Of a stretch of DNA of 64,000 nt, positions 53,576 to 61,840 are shown piece by piece. The stretch is from assembly GCF_006337165.1 (NCBI RefSeq), contig NZ_CP040896.1:2542001-2606000 (forward strand). Reading direction: 5' to 3'. The translations under genes and the position numbers were made by a program. The DNA comes from Hymenobacter jejuensis (GTDB taxonomy: Bacteria; Bacteroidota; Bacteroidia; Cytophagales; Hymenobacteraceae). Each line of letters starts with the position of its first letter. The stretch's first letter is position 1. The notes under the pieces were generated by a model. The model saw only the letters and a list, made by a program, of their open reading frames with translations. It was not told the DNA's origin and did not search any database.

Positions 53576-53968
53576 TTAGCGAAGCGTCAGAGAATAAGCA
53601 ACGACCTGCTCAATCTCCTGTTCGCTGAGGCGGCCTTTGAAGGGCGGCATCTTGCCCAAGCCGTTGGTAACAAGGTACACGCGACCGGCGGCCGTTAGGT
53701 TGCTTTTGCTGAGGTCGTGGGCACCGTTGAGACCTTTTCGGCCGTCGTCGCCGTGGCACACAGCGCAGTTGCTCGCGTATAGCGTCTGGCCCGCCGCTAG
53801 GGCATCGTTTTCCAGCGTATTGACGATGGCCGCCGGGGCGGCAGGGTCAGGGGTGGTGACGGCGGGCTCGGCTCGGGTAGTGTCGGTAGAGCTGCAGCCC
53901 CAAAAGGCAACGGAGGCTATGCCCAAGGGCAGTAAGCCACGCAGCAAGGCTGGAAAGAAGCATTTCAT
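53576..53968 (-). CDS. c-type cytochrome lipoprotein
   Basis: A 130-residue exported monohaem cytochrome. The lipoprotein signal MKCFFPALLRGLLPLGIASV ends at AFWGC (Cys25). A linker rich in Ala/Pro/Thr leads to YASNCAVCHGDDG (CxxCH at 68-72), with the axial Met in LGKMPPFKGRLS. Size and fold match a class I cytochrome c that carries electrons in the periplasm, held by a lipid anchor. ATG 53968 is preferred over 53983, as it gives a cleaner signal peptide. No terminal oxidase or dehydrogenase is adjacent. Confidence 0.9.
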   Translation of the reverse strand: MKCFFPALLRGLLPLGIASVAFWGCSSTDTTRAEPAVTTPDPAAPAAIVNTLENDALAAGQTLYASNCAVCHGDDGRKGLNGAHDLSKSNLTAAGRVYLVTNGLGKMPPFKGRLSEQEIEQVVAYSLTLR

Positions 53969-54097
53969 AAGGGCTGATCGCAACGTTCAAACAGACTGCA
54001 AAGTAACCAAAGCGCCGCGGCCCGCGCATTCTTCGGCGGGGTACGCCGCGGCTTGAGTTGCTGACCGTTACCTTTGCCGACTGAAATACCCTGTTGC

Positions 54098-55237
54098 ATG
54101 CGCGTCGCTATCGTCATTAATACCTCCTGGAATATCTGGAATTTTCGTCGCAGTCTGGTTAAAGCCTTGCAGGCGGCCGGACATGAGGTGCTGGCCATTG
54201 CGCCGCCCGATGCCTATTCCGCCCGCCTTGAAACAGAACTTGGGTGCCGTTACGTGCCCATTGTGATGGAAAATAAAGGGACTAATCCCGTAAAAGATGC
54301 GCTGCTCACGCGGCGCTTCTACCAGATTTACCGGCGCGAGCGGCCCGACGTAGTGTTGCAGTACACCATCAAGCCTAATATTTATGGTACGCTGGCGGCC
54401 CGGATTGCGGGTATCCCCAGCATTAATAACGTATCGGGGTTGGGTACAGTGTTCATTATTAAGAACTTGGTGAGCCGCGTAGCCTTGGGGCTGTATCGCT
54501 TTGCGTTTCAGTTTCCGTACCGCGTGTTCTTTCAGAACGACGACGACCGGCAGCTTTTCCTGCAAAATGGACTGGTGAAGCCCGGTATCACCGATCTGCT
54601 GCCCGGTTCGGGCATCGACACCGAGCGATTTCAACCAGCTGCGCAATTCGTTCGCAATGAGCCTTTTACGTTTCTGATGATTGCGCGCGTCCTCTACGAG
54701 AAGGGCGTGGAAGAATATTTTGAAGCCGCCCGGCTGGTGCGCGCCGCCGTGCCCGGTACGCGGGTGCAGCTTCTGGGCGGCATCGACGAATCGGGTAACA
54801 TCGGCGTGAAGCAGGCTGTGCTGGCAGAATGGCTGCGGGCCGGCAACGTCGAATACCTGGGCACTTCCGACAACGTGGCCGAGCACATCCGGCGCGCCGA
54901 CTGCGTGGTGCTGCCGTCATACCGCGAGGGCACGCCCAAAACCTTGCTCGAAGCCGCCGCCATGGGCAAGCCCATCGTGACGACCGACGTGCCCGGCTGC
55001 CGCGAAACCGTAGTTAATGGCCTGAACGGTCTGCTCTGCAAAGTCCGTAACGCCGCCGATCTGGCCGAAAAAATGCAGCAGATTTTGCACCTAGCACCCA
55101 CTCAGCTAGCCGCTATGGGCAAAGCCAGCCGGCAGCTGGCCGAGCAAAAATTCGACGAGCGAATTGTGCTTGAGAAGTACCTTCGCCTCGTCAGCGAAGT
55201 CGGTGCAAAAGCCAAACCAGCCGCGGCAGCAGTGTAG
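54098..55237 (+). CDS. GT4 family glycosyltransferase
   Basis: A 379-residue GT-B fold transferase. The N-terminal domain starts VAIVINTSWNIWNFRRSLVK and has VLQYTIKPNIYGTLAARIAG and INNVSGLGTVF. The C-terminal donor-binding domain has FLMIARVLYEKGVEEYFEAA and the GT4 E-x7-E region PSYREGTPKTLLEAAAMGKP. The donor sugar and acceptor are unknown; it may add a sugar during surface-polysaccharide synthesis, in keeping with rfbC 50 bases downstream. ATG 54098 is preferred to an upstream start in the same frame. It is divergent from the cytochrome gene. Confidence 0.9.
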   Translation: MRVAIVINTSWNIWNFRRSLVKALQAAGHEVLAIAPPDAYSARLETELGCRYVPIVMENKGTNPVKDALLTRRFYQIYRRERPDVVLQYTIKPNIYGTLAARIAGIPSINNVSGLGTVFIIKNLVSRVALGLYRFAFQFPYRVFFQNDDDRQLFLQNGLVKPGITDLLPGSGIDTERFQPAAQFVRNEPFTFLMIARVLYEKGVEEYFEAARLVRAAVPGTRVQLLGGIDESGNIGVKQAVLAEWLRAGNVEYLGTSDNVAEHIRRADCVVLPSYREGTPKTLLEAAAMGKPIVTTDVPGCRETVVNGLNGLLCKVRNAADLAEKMQQILHLAPTQLAAMGKASRQLAEQKFDERIVLEKYLRLVSEVGAKAKPAAAAV

Positions 55238-55287
55238 TAGAGATTTGTAAAAACCTGATTGATAATAACTTAGAATAACGTAGCTAC

Positions 55288-55830
55288 ATGCAAGTCATCC
55301 AACACGCACTGGCAGGTGTCGTAGAGTTTATTCCACGCGTCTTCGGCGATGCCCGTGGCGCTTTTTTCGAATCGTTTAGCGACCGCCTGATGCGTGAAGC
55401 CGGCGTCGTAGGCAATTGGGTGCAAGACAACCAGTCGAAGTCGGCGCGGGGTGTGTTGCGAGGCCTGCATTTTCAGCGGCCGCCGCACGCGCAAGCCAAG
55501 CTGGTGCGCGTAGCTGCCGGTCGGGCTCTGGACGTGGTGGTGGACATTCGGCGCGATTCGCCTACGTATGGGCAGCACCTGGCCGTGGAGCTGGATGCTT
55601 CCCGCTATAACATGCTGTACGTACCCGTAGGCTTTGCCCACGGCTTCGCCTCGTTAGAGGACGACACGCTTTTCTTGTACAAATGCACTGATTATTATCA
55701 GCCTAGCGCCGAAGGTGGTCTGCGTTGGGACGATCCGGCGTTGGGCATCAACTGGGGTCTCAACAACGCCACCGTTTCCGATAAAGACCGTATCCTGCCT
55801 CTGTTGGCTGATTTCGACTCGCCTTTCTAA
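55288..55830 (+). CDS. rfbC: dTDP-4-dehydrorhamnose 3,5-epimerase
   Basis: Third enzyme of dTDP-L-rhamnose synthesis. The 180-residue protein has the cupin-like RmlC fold: RVFGDARGAFFESFSDRL near the start, WVQDNQSKSARGVLRGLHFQ with the catalytic His, KLVRVAAGRALDVVVDIRRD, YVPVGFAHGFASLEDDTLFLYKC and PLL at the end. The other rhamnose genes (rfbA, B, D) are not in the window. It follows the GT4 gene by 50 bases and probably shares its transcript. The stop codon TAA overlaps the first bases of an inverted repeat. Confidence 0.94.
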   Translation: MQVIQHALAGVVEFIPRVFGDARGAFFESFSDRLMREAGVVGNWVQDNQSKSARGVLRGLHFQRPPHAQAKLVRVAAGRALDVVVDIRRDSPTYGQHLAVELDASRYNMLYVPVGFAHGFASLEDDTLFLYKCTDYYQPSAEGGLRWDDPALGINWGLNNATVSDKDRILPLLADFDSPF

Positions 55831-56037
55831 ACCACAGATTGCGGCGGAGGCGCCGAATTCCGCGGATTTGGTGGACGGCGCAATTTATTGTTAATAAAAA
55901 AGTCCCCGCTGCACATGCAGCGGGGACTTTTTTGCAACTACCTGATTTGACAAATGTCTAATTATCAGATGCTTGTAAATTATGTCAGACTGTCCACCAA
56001 ATCCGTGAAATCCGCCGCCTCCGTCCAATCCGTGGTT
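55829..56037. repeat. Inverted repeat flanking a terminator between rfbC and murF
   Basis: Arms at 55829-55876 and 55992-56037 are reverse complements at roughly eight in ten positions. They share GGATTTGGTGGAC and ACCAC.GATT words. A strong terminator (55896-55933) and AT-rich DNA lie between them. The arms look like two copies of a dispersed palindromic element rather than part of the genes. The left arm begins at the rfbC stop and the right arm ends at the murF stop. Confidence 0.65.
55896..55933. terminator. Bidirectional terminator between rfbC and murF
   Basis: An 18-bp stem (55896-55913 with 55916-55933) starting in six A and ending in six T, with a 2-base loop. It ends rfbC on the plus strand and murF on the minus strand. 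Confidence 0.9.
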
Positions 56038-57338
56038 CAGACAAGCTCCATGAGCGTTTCTAAGCCCATGCCTCGTGACCCTTTTATTAAAATGAGCTTA
56101 TTTGTAAGTTTCTGATTAACAAGGTGTTGTGCGGCTTCAGCTTTCGTGGGGAAATATTGAAAATCGGGGCGTAAGGCAGCATAGCGCATATCGGAGCCGC
56201 AGAGTAATACGGTGCCAAATTGCTGATTAGCAAGTAGTTCGCCAAGGGCGCGGTGTTCGGCTTCGCTTTCCTGGCCCAGCTCAAACATATCGCCCAGAAT
56301 CACAACCTTATCTGCGGCTGCCGCGCCGGGGCGGCTGGCAAAGCTGGTGATGGCTGCCGCCATCGACGAAGGGTTGGCATTGTAGGCGTCCAGTACTACT
56401 TCGTTGCGAGCCGTGCGCACAAGCTGCGAGCGGTTGTTGGTAGGGGCGTAACTGGCTAACGCTGAAGCAATATCGGCGGGAGTAACCCCAAAATAGGCTC
56501 CCACGGCAGCGGCGGCCGCCAGATTCAGAAAGTTGTAGCCACCGGTGATTTGCGCTTCTACTTCGGTGCCGTTGAAGAGGCGAAATACGACGTGCGGAGC
56601 CGCCGCCAGCAGTTCTGCGGGGTACGTATCGCCGGGGTTTGGGTACGTGATGCGGTCGGCCACCGCGGCCGCAATGGCGGGCAGCTTCGCATCGGCGGTA
56701 TTGACGAAGGCTGTCCCGCCCGTATCAGCCAAGTAGCGCAGCAGTTCGCCTTTGCCTTTTGCCACGCCCTCTTCGCCTCCGAAGCCTTCCAGATGCGCTT
56801 TGCCGATGTTGGTAATCAGGCCGTGCGTGGGCTCGGCGATCGAGCAAAGCAGCGCAATTTCGCCCTGGTGGTTGGCGCCCATTTCCACAATCGCCAACTC
56901 ATGTTCGTGGGGGCGAATGCTGAGCAGCGTCAGCGGCACGCCGATGTGGTTGTTGAGGTTGCCCTTGGTGTATTGTACCTGAAATTTGCGGCGCAATACG
57001 CTGTAAACCAGTTCTTTGGTGGTTGTCTTGCCGTTGGAGCCCGTAATGCCCAACACCGGAATCTGGAGTTGCTGGCGGTGGTGGCGGGCCAGCTGTTGCA
57101 AGGCCGCCAAGGGGTCGGGGGCGTAGGTGTAATGCGCCGGGTCAGTAGCCACCAAGTCGGCATCGTCGACGACGGCGTAGCGCGCCCCTTTGGCCAGGGC
57201 TTGCGGCGCAAAATCACGGCCCCGAAACGAAGGTCCGTTTAAGGCAAAAAACAGGGTATTCGACTGCTCTTGACGCGAATCGGTGCTGACGGCGGAGCAT
57301 TCCTGGAACCGGGCGTAGAGCGCCGCTGTATCTTCCAT
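56037..57338 (-). CDS. murF: UDP-N-acetylmuramoyl-tripeptide-D-alanyl-D-alanine ligase
   Basis: Adds D-Ala-D-Ala to the UDP-MurNAc-tripeptide, the last cytoplasmic step of the peptidoglycan precursor. The 433-residue protein has the N-terminal VSTDSRQEQSNTLFFALNG, the P-loop GITGSNGKTTTKELV near 96-110, KGNLNNHIGVPLTLL, EMGANHQGEI and LDAYNANPSSMAAAI, all Mur-ligase features specific to MurF. It lies alone, far from the dcw cluster, as in several Bacteroidota. A frame-breaking terminator and repeat lie on its 3' side; the FG-GAP gene is divergent, 56 bases upstream. Confidence 0.95.
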   Translation of the reverse strand: MEDTAALYARFQECSAVSTDSRQEQSNTLFFALNGPSFRGRDFAPQALAKGARYAVVDDADLVATDPAHYTYAPDPLAALQQLARHHRQQLQIPVLGITGSNGKTTTKELVYSVLRRKFQVQYTKGNLNNHIGVPLTLLSIRPHEHELAIVEMGANHQGEIALLCSIAEPTHGLITNIGKAHLEGFGGEEGVAKGKGELLRYLADTGGTAFVNTADAKLPAIAAAVADRITYPNPGDTYPAELLAAAPHVVFRLFNGTEVEAQITGGYNFLNLAAAAAVGAYFGVTPADIASALASYAPTNNRSQLVRTARNEVVLDAYNANPSSMAAAITSFASRPGAAAADKVVILGDMFELGQESEAEHRALGELLANQQFGTVLLCGSDMRYAALRPDFQYFPTKAEAAQHLVNQKLTNKLILIKGSRGMGLETLMELV

Positions 57339-57394
57339 ATTGATTCTGGTACTTTAGGCTTTAGTTGTTGTTACGAAGAATAATCCTGTTGTCA

Positions 57395-59680
57395 ATGCTG
57401 CGGTGCCAACTATTTGTATTTCAATTATTTATGGCGATGCTGCCTGGCATGGCCGCCGCGCAGTCGGTACCAGCGTTTGGCTTTGAGCCGCAACCGCAGC
57501 TGGCAAAAGTAGTGCACGGCACCGAGACGCTGCGCAACCCCTGGGCCGGCGGCCTCAACTCGCCGCAGTTTTCCAGCATCGACCTGAACGGCGATGCCCA
57601 GCCCGATCTCTACGCCTTCGACCGTGCGACCAACCGTTCGCTTACGTTTCTGAGTGTGGCCGATGCCACCGGCGCGCGCACTTGGCAGTACGCCCCCCAA
57701 TACGCCGGCTTGTTTCCGGCCGACCTGCGCGGGTGGGTGCTGCTGCGCGACTACGATTGCGACAACCGCCCCGATATCTTCACCTTCGCCAACGGCGGCG
57801 ACATTCGGGTGTTTCGGAACGTAGCCGGAACCGGCGGCGCACCTACATTTCAGTTGGTTTCCGATCAACTCCTGTTTTATAACAACTCGGTCAACCAAGG
57901 CAACATCAACACGGGCGGCTACAACATGCCCGCGGTGCAGGACATCAACGGCGACGGCAAGCTCGATATTCTGACCTTCGACTTCGTCAACAGCGTGTAT
58001 GTGGAGCTGTACCTAAATGCTTCACCAGCAAGTACTTGCGGAGGACTGCAATTTGCGCAGGAAAGCACGTATTGGGGCAATATTTCAAATTGCTTTACGT
58101 CGTGCACGTCGTTTTCTTTCAACGGTGCCTGCAAGCTGGCCGCCAAGCCCCAGCATACGGGCGGCCACAACCTGCTCACCTTGGACCTCGACGGCGACGG
58201 CGACCAAGATATTCTGACCGGCCGCGACAACTGCGCCGAACTTGTGAGCCTGACCAACCAGGGCACCCGCACGCTGGCCGCCATGAGCAGCAGTAGCCTA
58301 AACACCAGTTTTCCCTCAAACACTACCCCGGCGCGCGTGCCCAATTTTCCGGCGGCGTATTCGCTGGACGTGACGTTTGATGGCCGCCCCGATCTGTTGG
58401 TGGCGCCTAATTTGGTCGACAATACCGATACCGTCAGCACAGCACAATCGGTGTGGCTGTACGAAAACACGAGCGCGAGCAACGTGCCCAACTTCGTCTA
58501 CCGCCAGCCCGATTTTTTGCAGCGCGACATGCTGGATTTCAGCGAGGGCGCAGTTCCCACCTTCGGCGACCTTGACAGCGATGGCCTGAAAGACATGCTG
58601 GTGGGCAGCACCAACCGCACCAACGCCGGTGGGTTTTACCGGGCTTCGCTTGCGTTTTACCGGAACACGGGCACGGCAACCTCGCCTGTGTTTCAGCGTC
58701 AATCAACTGACTACCTGGGGTTTGTGGCAAGAAAATATGCAACCTTGAAACCCGTATTAGTTGATTTGAACGGCGACGGAGCGCTCGATCTGGTCTTTTC
58801 AGGACTGCGACTGGGCGCGACTTCTAACCAAATTGGCTACCTGCTCAACAAAGCGGCGGCGGGCCAAGCAGCGGTATTCGATGCCGCTGCACCCGAATAT
58901 TTCACCACGATTACTACCGCCACGCCCAACGATTCGCCCTGCTTCACCGACGTAAACGGTGACGGGAAACCGGACATGTTGCTGGGAACCAATGCAGTAG
59001 ACGTTACCAATTCGGGGCTGCGTTATTACCGCAACACGGGCACCGGCTCGCTCGGCCAAGCCTTTGTGCTGGCGGATGCCGACTACGGCAAAATCCGGTC
59101 GACGACAGGCACGCAGCCGTACAATCTGGCCCCGGCAGTAGCTGATTTCGACGGCGACGGCACCCCCGACTTGCTGATTGCCGACGGTGAAGGGCAGGTA
59201 AAGCTGTACGCCAACTACCGGGCGCAAGCGGCACCCTTTGTAGCCCGTACCGATTTGTTTTACAATGCCTTAACCGATCAATACCAAGCCGCTCGTTTGG
59301 GTCAGGGCTTCAAAAACCGCTTGGTGCCAGTAGTTGCCGACCTGAATAGTGACCGGGCACCGGAGCTGTTTGTGGGGCTGGAAAGCGGCGGAATTTCGGC
59401 CTTCAGCATCCGCGGGCGAGTGCTGAGTTCCCCAACGGCCGCCGCGCTGGCACTGGCGTTGCGCATTTATCCGAACCCCGCGAGCACGTCTTTTACCGCC
59501 GAAACGGCCCAGCCTACCCGCCTGACGCTACTCGCTGTTACGGGCCGCACCGTTCGCTTAGTGCCGGCGCTGGCGCGCACGCACACAGTGGACCTAATGG
59601 GTTTGGCGGCCGGCGTATACTTGCTCCGTGTCGAATCAGCTAACGGCGTGCCGGTGGTACAACGCGTTGTGGTGCAATGA
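57395..59680 (+). CDS. Secreted FG-GAP/VCBS repeat protein with T9SS sorting domain
   Basis: A 761-residue exported protein. Signal peptide MLRCQLFVFQLFMAMLPGMA, cleavage near AAAQS. Nine calcium-binding D-x-D/N-G-D-x-x-D segments are spread through residues about 50-680 (DLNGDAQPD, DINGDGKLD, DLDGDGDQD, GDLDSDGLKD, DLNGDGALD, DVNGDGKPD, DFDGDGTPD and two weaker ones), the mark of an FG-GAP beta-propeller. The last 75 residues (RIYPNPASTSFTAE to the end) are a T9SS sorting domain. It probably acts at the cell surface in binding or adhesion. TTG 57365 would give an extra 10 residues. Confidence 0.9.
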   Translation: MLRCQLFVFQLFMAMLPGMAAAQSVPAFGFEPQPQLAKVVHGTETLRNPWAGGLNSPQFSSIDLNGDAQPDLYAFDRATNRSLTFLSVADATGARTWQYAPQYAGLFPADLRGWVLLRDYDCDNRPDIFTFANGGDIRVFRNVAGTGGAPTFQLVSDQLLFYNNSVNQGNINTGGYNMPAVQDINGDGKLDILTFDFVNSVYVELYLNASPASTCGGLQFAQESTYWGNISNCFTSCTSFSFNGACKLAAKPQHTGGHNLLTLDLDGDGDQDILTGRDNCAELVSLTNQGTRTLAAMSSSSLNTSFPSNTTPARVPNFPAAYSLDVTFDGRPDLLVAPNLVDNTDTVSTAQSVWLYENTSASNVPNFVYRQPDFLQRDMLDFSEGAVPTFGDLDSDGLKDMLVGSTNRTNAGGFYRASLAFYRNTGTATSPVFQRQSTDYLGFVARKYATLKPVLVDLNGDGALDLVFSGLRLGATSNQIGYLLNKAAAGQAAVFDAAAPEYFTTITTATPNDSPCFTDVNGDGKPDMLLGTNAVDVTNSGLRYYRNTGTGSLGQAFVLADADYGKIRSTTGTQPYNLAPAVADFDGDGTPDLLIADGEGQVKLYANYRAQAAPFVARTDLFYNALTDQYQAARLGQGFKNRLVPVVADLNSDRAPELFVGLESGGISAFSIRGRVLSSPTAAALALALRIYPNPASTSFTAETAQPTRLTLLAVTGRTVRLVPALARTHTVDLMGLAAGVYLLRVESANGVPVVQRVVVQ

Positions 59681-59702
59681 GTTATGTTTCTTGTAAACGC
59701 CT

Positions 59703-60512
59703 TTAGCTCCGCGGCTTAGGCTGTAGCGCCAAGTCGTGCAGCTCGAAGGCGTCGGCGTCGAGAAAGGCGGCGAAGCGCTCGCGGAAAGAATCCAGATCGG
59801 TGCGGCGCAGGGTGCGCGTGATGCAGGTTTCTTGGTTGCCAACTTCCACGAGGTATTCGCCACGCATGTCGATGAGGGCCGAATCGCCGGTGTACACCAA
59901 GCTGTTGCCATCAACGCCTACGCAATTGACGCCGACCGTATACGCCAGGTTTTCGATGGCGCGAGCCCGCAGCAGCGTCATCCAGGCGGTGCGGCGGGCA
60001 GCGGGCCAATTGGCCACGTAAATCAGCAGATCGTAGGGCTCCTGGGCCGGATTGCGGCTCCACACCGGAAAACGCAAATCGTAGCACACCAGGGGGCAGA
60101 TGCGCCAGCCCCGCCATTCTTCAATCAGGCGTTCCGAACCCGGCGTGTACACGGCAGTTTCGCCGCCCATCCGAAACAAATGGCGCTTGTTGTAGTAGCT
60201 GAGTGTGCCATCGGGGCGCACCCACAGCAGGCGGTTGTAGTAAAAATCGCCTTCGCGCACCACGATGCTACCCGTGACCACGGCGTCGCGTTCGGCGGCC
60301 CATTGGCGCATCCAGGCGATGGTGGGGCCATCCATGGTTTCGGCCACGGCGGGCGCTTCCATGGTAAAGCCCGTCGTAAACATTTCCGGTAGTACGATCA
60401 GGTCGGTGGGCACGGAAATACCGCTGATGCGGCGGCCTAACTCGGTCCGGTTGGCTTCCGGGTCATGCCACTGCAAGGCCAATTGCACGAAGGAAACAGT
60501 AAGATCAGACAA
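59703..60512 (-). CDS. Nitrilase-superfamily amidohydrolase (omega-amidase, YafV-like)
   Basis: The catalytic Glu-Lys-Cys triad of nitrilase-like enzymes is Glu in LPEMFTTGF, Lys in YNKRHLFRM and Cys in LVCYDLRFPVW. With TTG 60512 (SDLTVSFVQLALQWHDPEAN) the length is 269 residues, close to E. coli YafV and human Nit2. Such enzymes hydrolyse 2-oxoglutaramate and similar omega-amides. An aminotransferase of the YbdL/glutamine transaminase type lies 107 bases upstream on the same strand, which fits a joint pathway. TTG 60569 is also in frame but adds residues outside the fold. Confidence 0.88.
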   Translation of the reverse strand: MSDLTVSFVQLALQWHDPEANRTELGRRISGISVPTDLIVLPEMFTTGFTMEAPAVAETMDGPTIAWMRQWAAERDAVVTGSIVVREGDFYYNRLLWVRPDGTLSYYNKRHLFRMGGETAVYTPGSERLIEEWRGWRICPLVCYDLRFPVWSRNPAQEPYDLLIYVANWPAARRTAWMTLLRARAIENLAYTVGVNCVGVDGNSLVYTGDSALIDMRGEYLVEVGNQETCITRTLRRTDLDSFRERFAAFLDADAFELHDLALQPKPRS

Positions 60513-60619
60513 GGGAAGGGAAACTAATAAGTGGACGGATTGCTGAATATTAGCGAAAAATAACGTCAAGTTCGGCTATGGGCGGCCAGCTATTTTGCTG
60601 GCTCGGGCTGCTGCCGCTT

Positions 60620-61780
60620 CTAAAGGTTGCGCAGCCGTTCGGCGGCGGCGCGCAGGGTTTCGTCTTTTTTGGCGAAGCAAAAGCGCACCAGCCCGTGGTC
60701 GGTGCCGTCGTGGTAAAAGGCTGACATGGGCACCACCGCCACGCCGGCTTCCTGCGTCAGACGGCGTGCAAAGGTAACGTCGTCTTCGTTGGGTGCAATA
60801 GCTTGATAACGAGCCAATTGGAAATATGATCCCGGCGAAGGCAGCAACTCAAACCGGGTGGCACGCATCAACTCGCCGAATAAGTCCCGCTTTTGCTGAT
60901 AGAAACCGGGTAGCGACTGGTAATGGTCGGCGTTGGCGAGCACATCGGCAAGGGCGTGCTGCGTAGGCGTGCTCACGGCAAACGTCAGGAATTGATGCAC
61001 CCGCCGCACCTCGGCTGTGAGCAGTGGCGGTGCAATGCAATAGCCTACTTTCCAGCCCGTTGCATGGTAGGTTTTGCCAAACGACGACAGCACAAAGCCC
61101 CGCGCGGCCAGCTCGGGGTGCTGCAATACGCTGCGGTGCTGCTGCCCATCAAACACCATGTGTTCGTACACTTCGTCGCTGAGCACGAAGGCCTCGGTTG
61201 GGGCGAGCAGGTCCGCCAGCGCATTCAGGTCGTCGTCGGTGAGCACGGCGCCGCTGGGGTTGTGAGGCGAGTTCACCATGATTAGGCGGGTGCGTGGGCT
61301 AATGGCGGCGGCCACCCGCTCCCAGTCGGGGAGAAAATCGGGGAGCGCGAGTGGCACGTACACCGGCACACCACCTTGCAGCCTAATAGCGGGCCCGTAG
61401 AGGTCGTAAGCCGGTTCGAGCACAATGACTTCATCGCCGGGGCGCACTACGGCGGCCAGCACGGCATACAGGGCTTCGGTGGCGCCGCTGGTAACGGTGA
61501 TTTCGGTATCGGGGTTAGGGGCCGACACGCCGTAGGTAAGGGCGGTTTTCTCGCTGATCAGGGCGCGCAACCGCGGCAGACCCGGCATGGGGGCGTACTG
61601 GTGGTGGCCGGGCGTTTGGGCATGGCGGGCCAGCGCGTCGGTGAGCACCTGAGGCGGATCATAATCCGGAAAACCTTGCGCCAGATTGATCGCGCCGCAT
61701 TCGGTCGCCAATTGCGACATCACCGAAAAAATGCTAGTGCCCACGTCGGGCAGTTTGGAAGCAAGAGAAGGCAAAACCAT
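60620..61780 (-). CDS. PLP aminotransferase, methionine/glutamine transaminase type (YbdL-like)
   Basis: A 386-residue class I/II aminotransferase. INLAQGFPDYDPPQVLTDAL, the YDLYGPAIRLQGG stretch, VNSPHNPSGAVL, DEVYEHMVF and the PLP lysine in SSFGKTYHATGWKVGY are conserved, as is the final FCFAKKDETLRAA. The FPDY and HQYAPMPGLPRLR pattern fits methionine aminotransferase YbdL and kynurenine/glutamine transaminase K. With the amidase downstream it would transaminate with glutamine and remove the resulting 2-oxoglutaramate, as in methionine salvage. Start ATG at 61780. Confidence 0.92.
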   Translation of the reverse strand: MVLPSLASKLPDVGTSIFSVMSQLATECGAINLAQGFPDYDPPQVLTDALARHAQTPGHHQYAPMPGLPRLRALISEKTALTYGVSAPNPDTEITVTSGATEALYAVLAAVVRPGDEVIVLEPAYDLYGPAIRLQGGVPVYVPLALPDFLPDWERVAAAISPRTRLIMVNSPHNPSGAVLTDDDLNALADLLAPTEAFVLSDEVYEHMVFDGQQHRSVLQHPELAARGFVLSSFGKTYHATGWKVGYCIAPPLLTAEVRRVHQFLTFAVSTPTQHALADVLANADHYQSLPGFYQQKRDLFGELMRATRFELLPSPGSYFQLARYQAIAPNEDDVTFARRLTQEAGVAVVPMSAFYHDGTDHGLVRFCFAKKDETLRAAAERLRNL

Positions 61781-61840
61781 GTTCAGAAGCTAAATGCGGG
61801 TGTGATGGCTTTTATTTGTAATATATTATATATCAATAGG

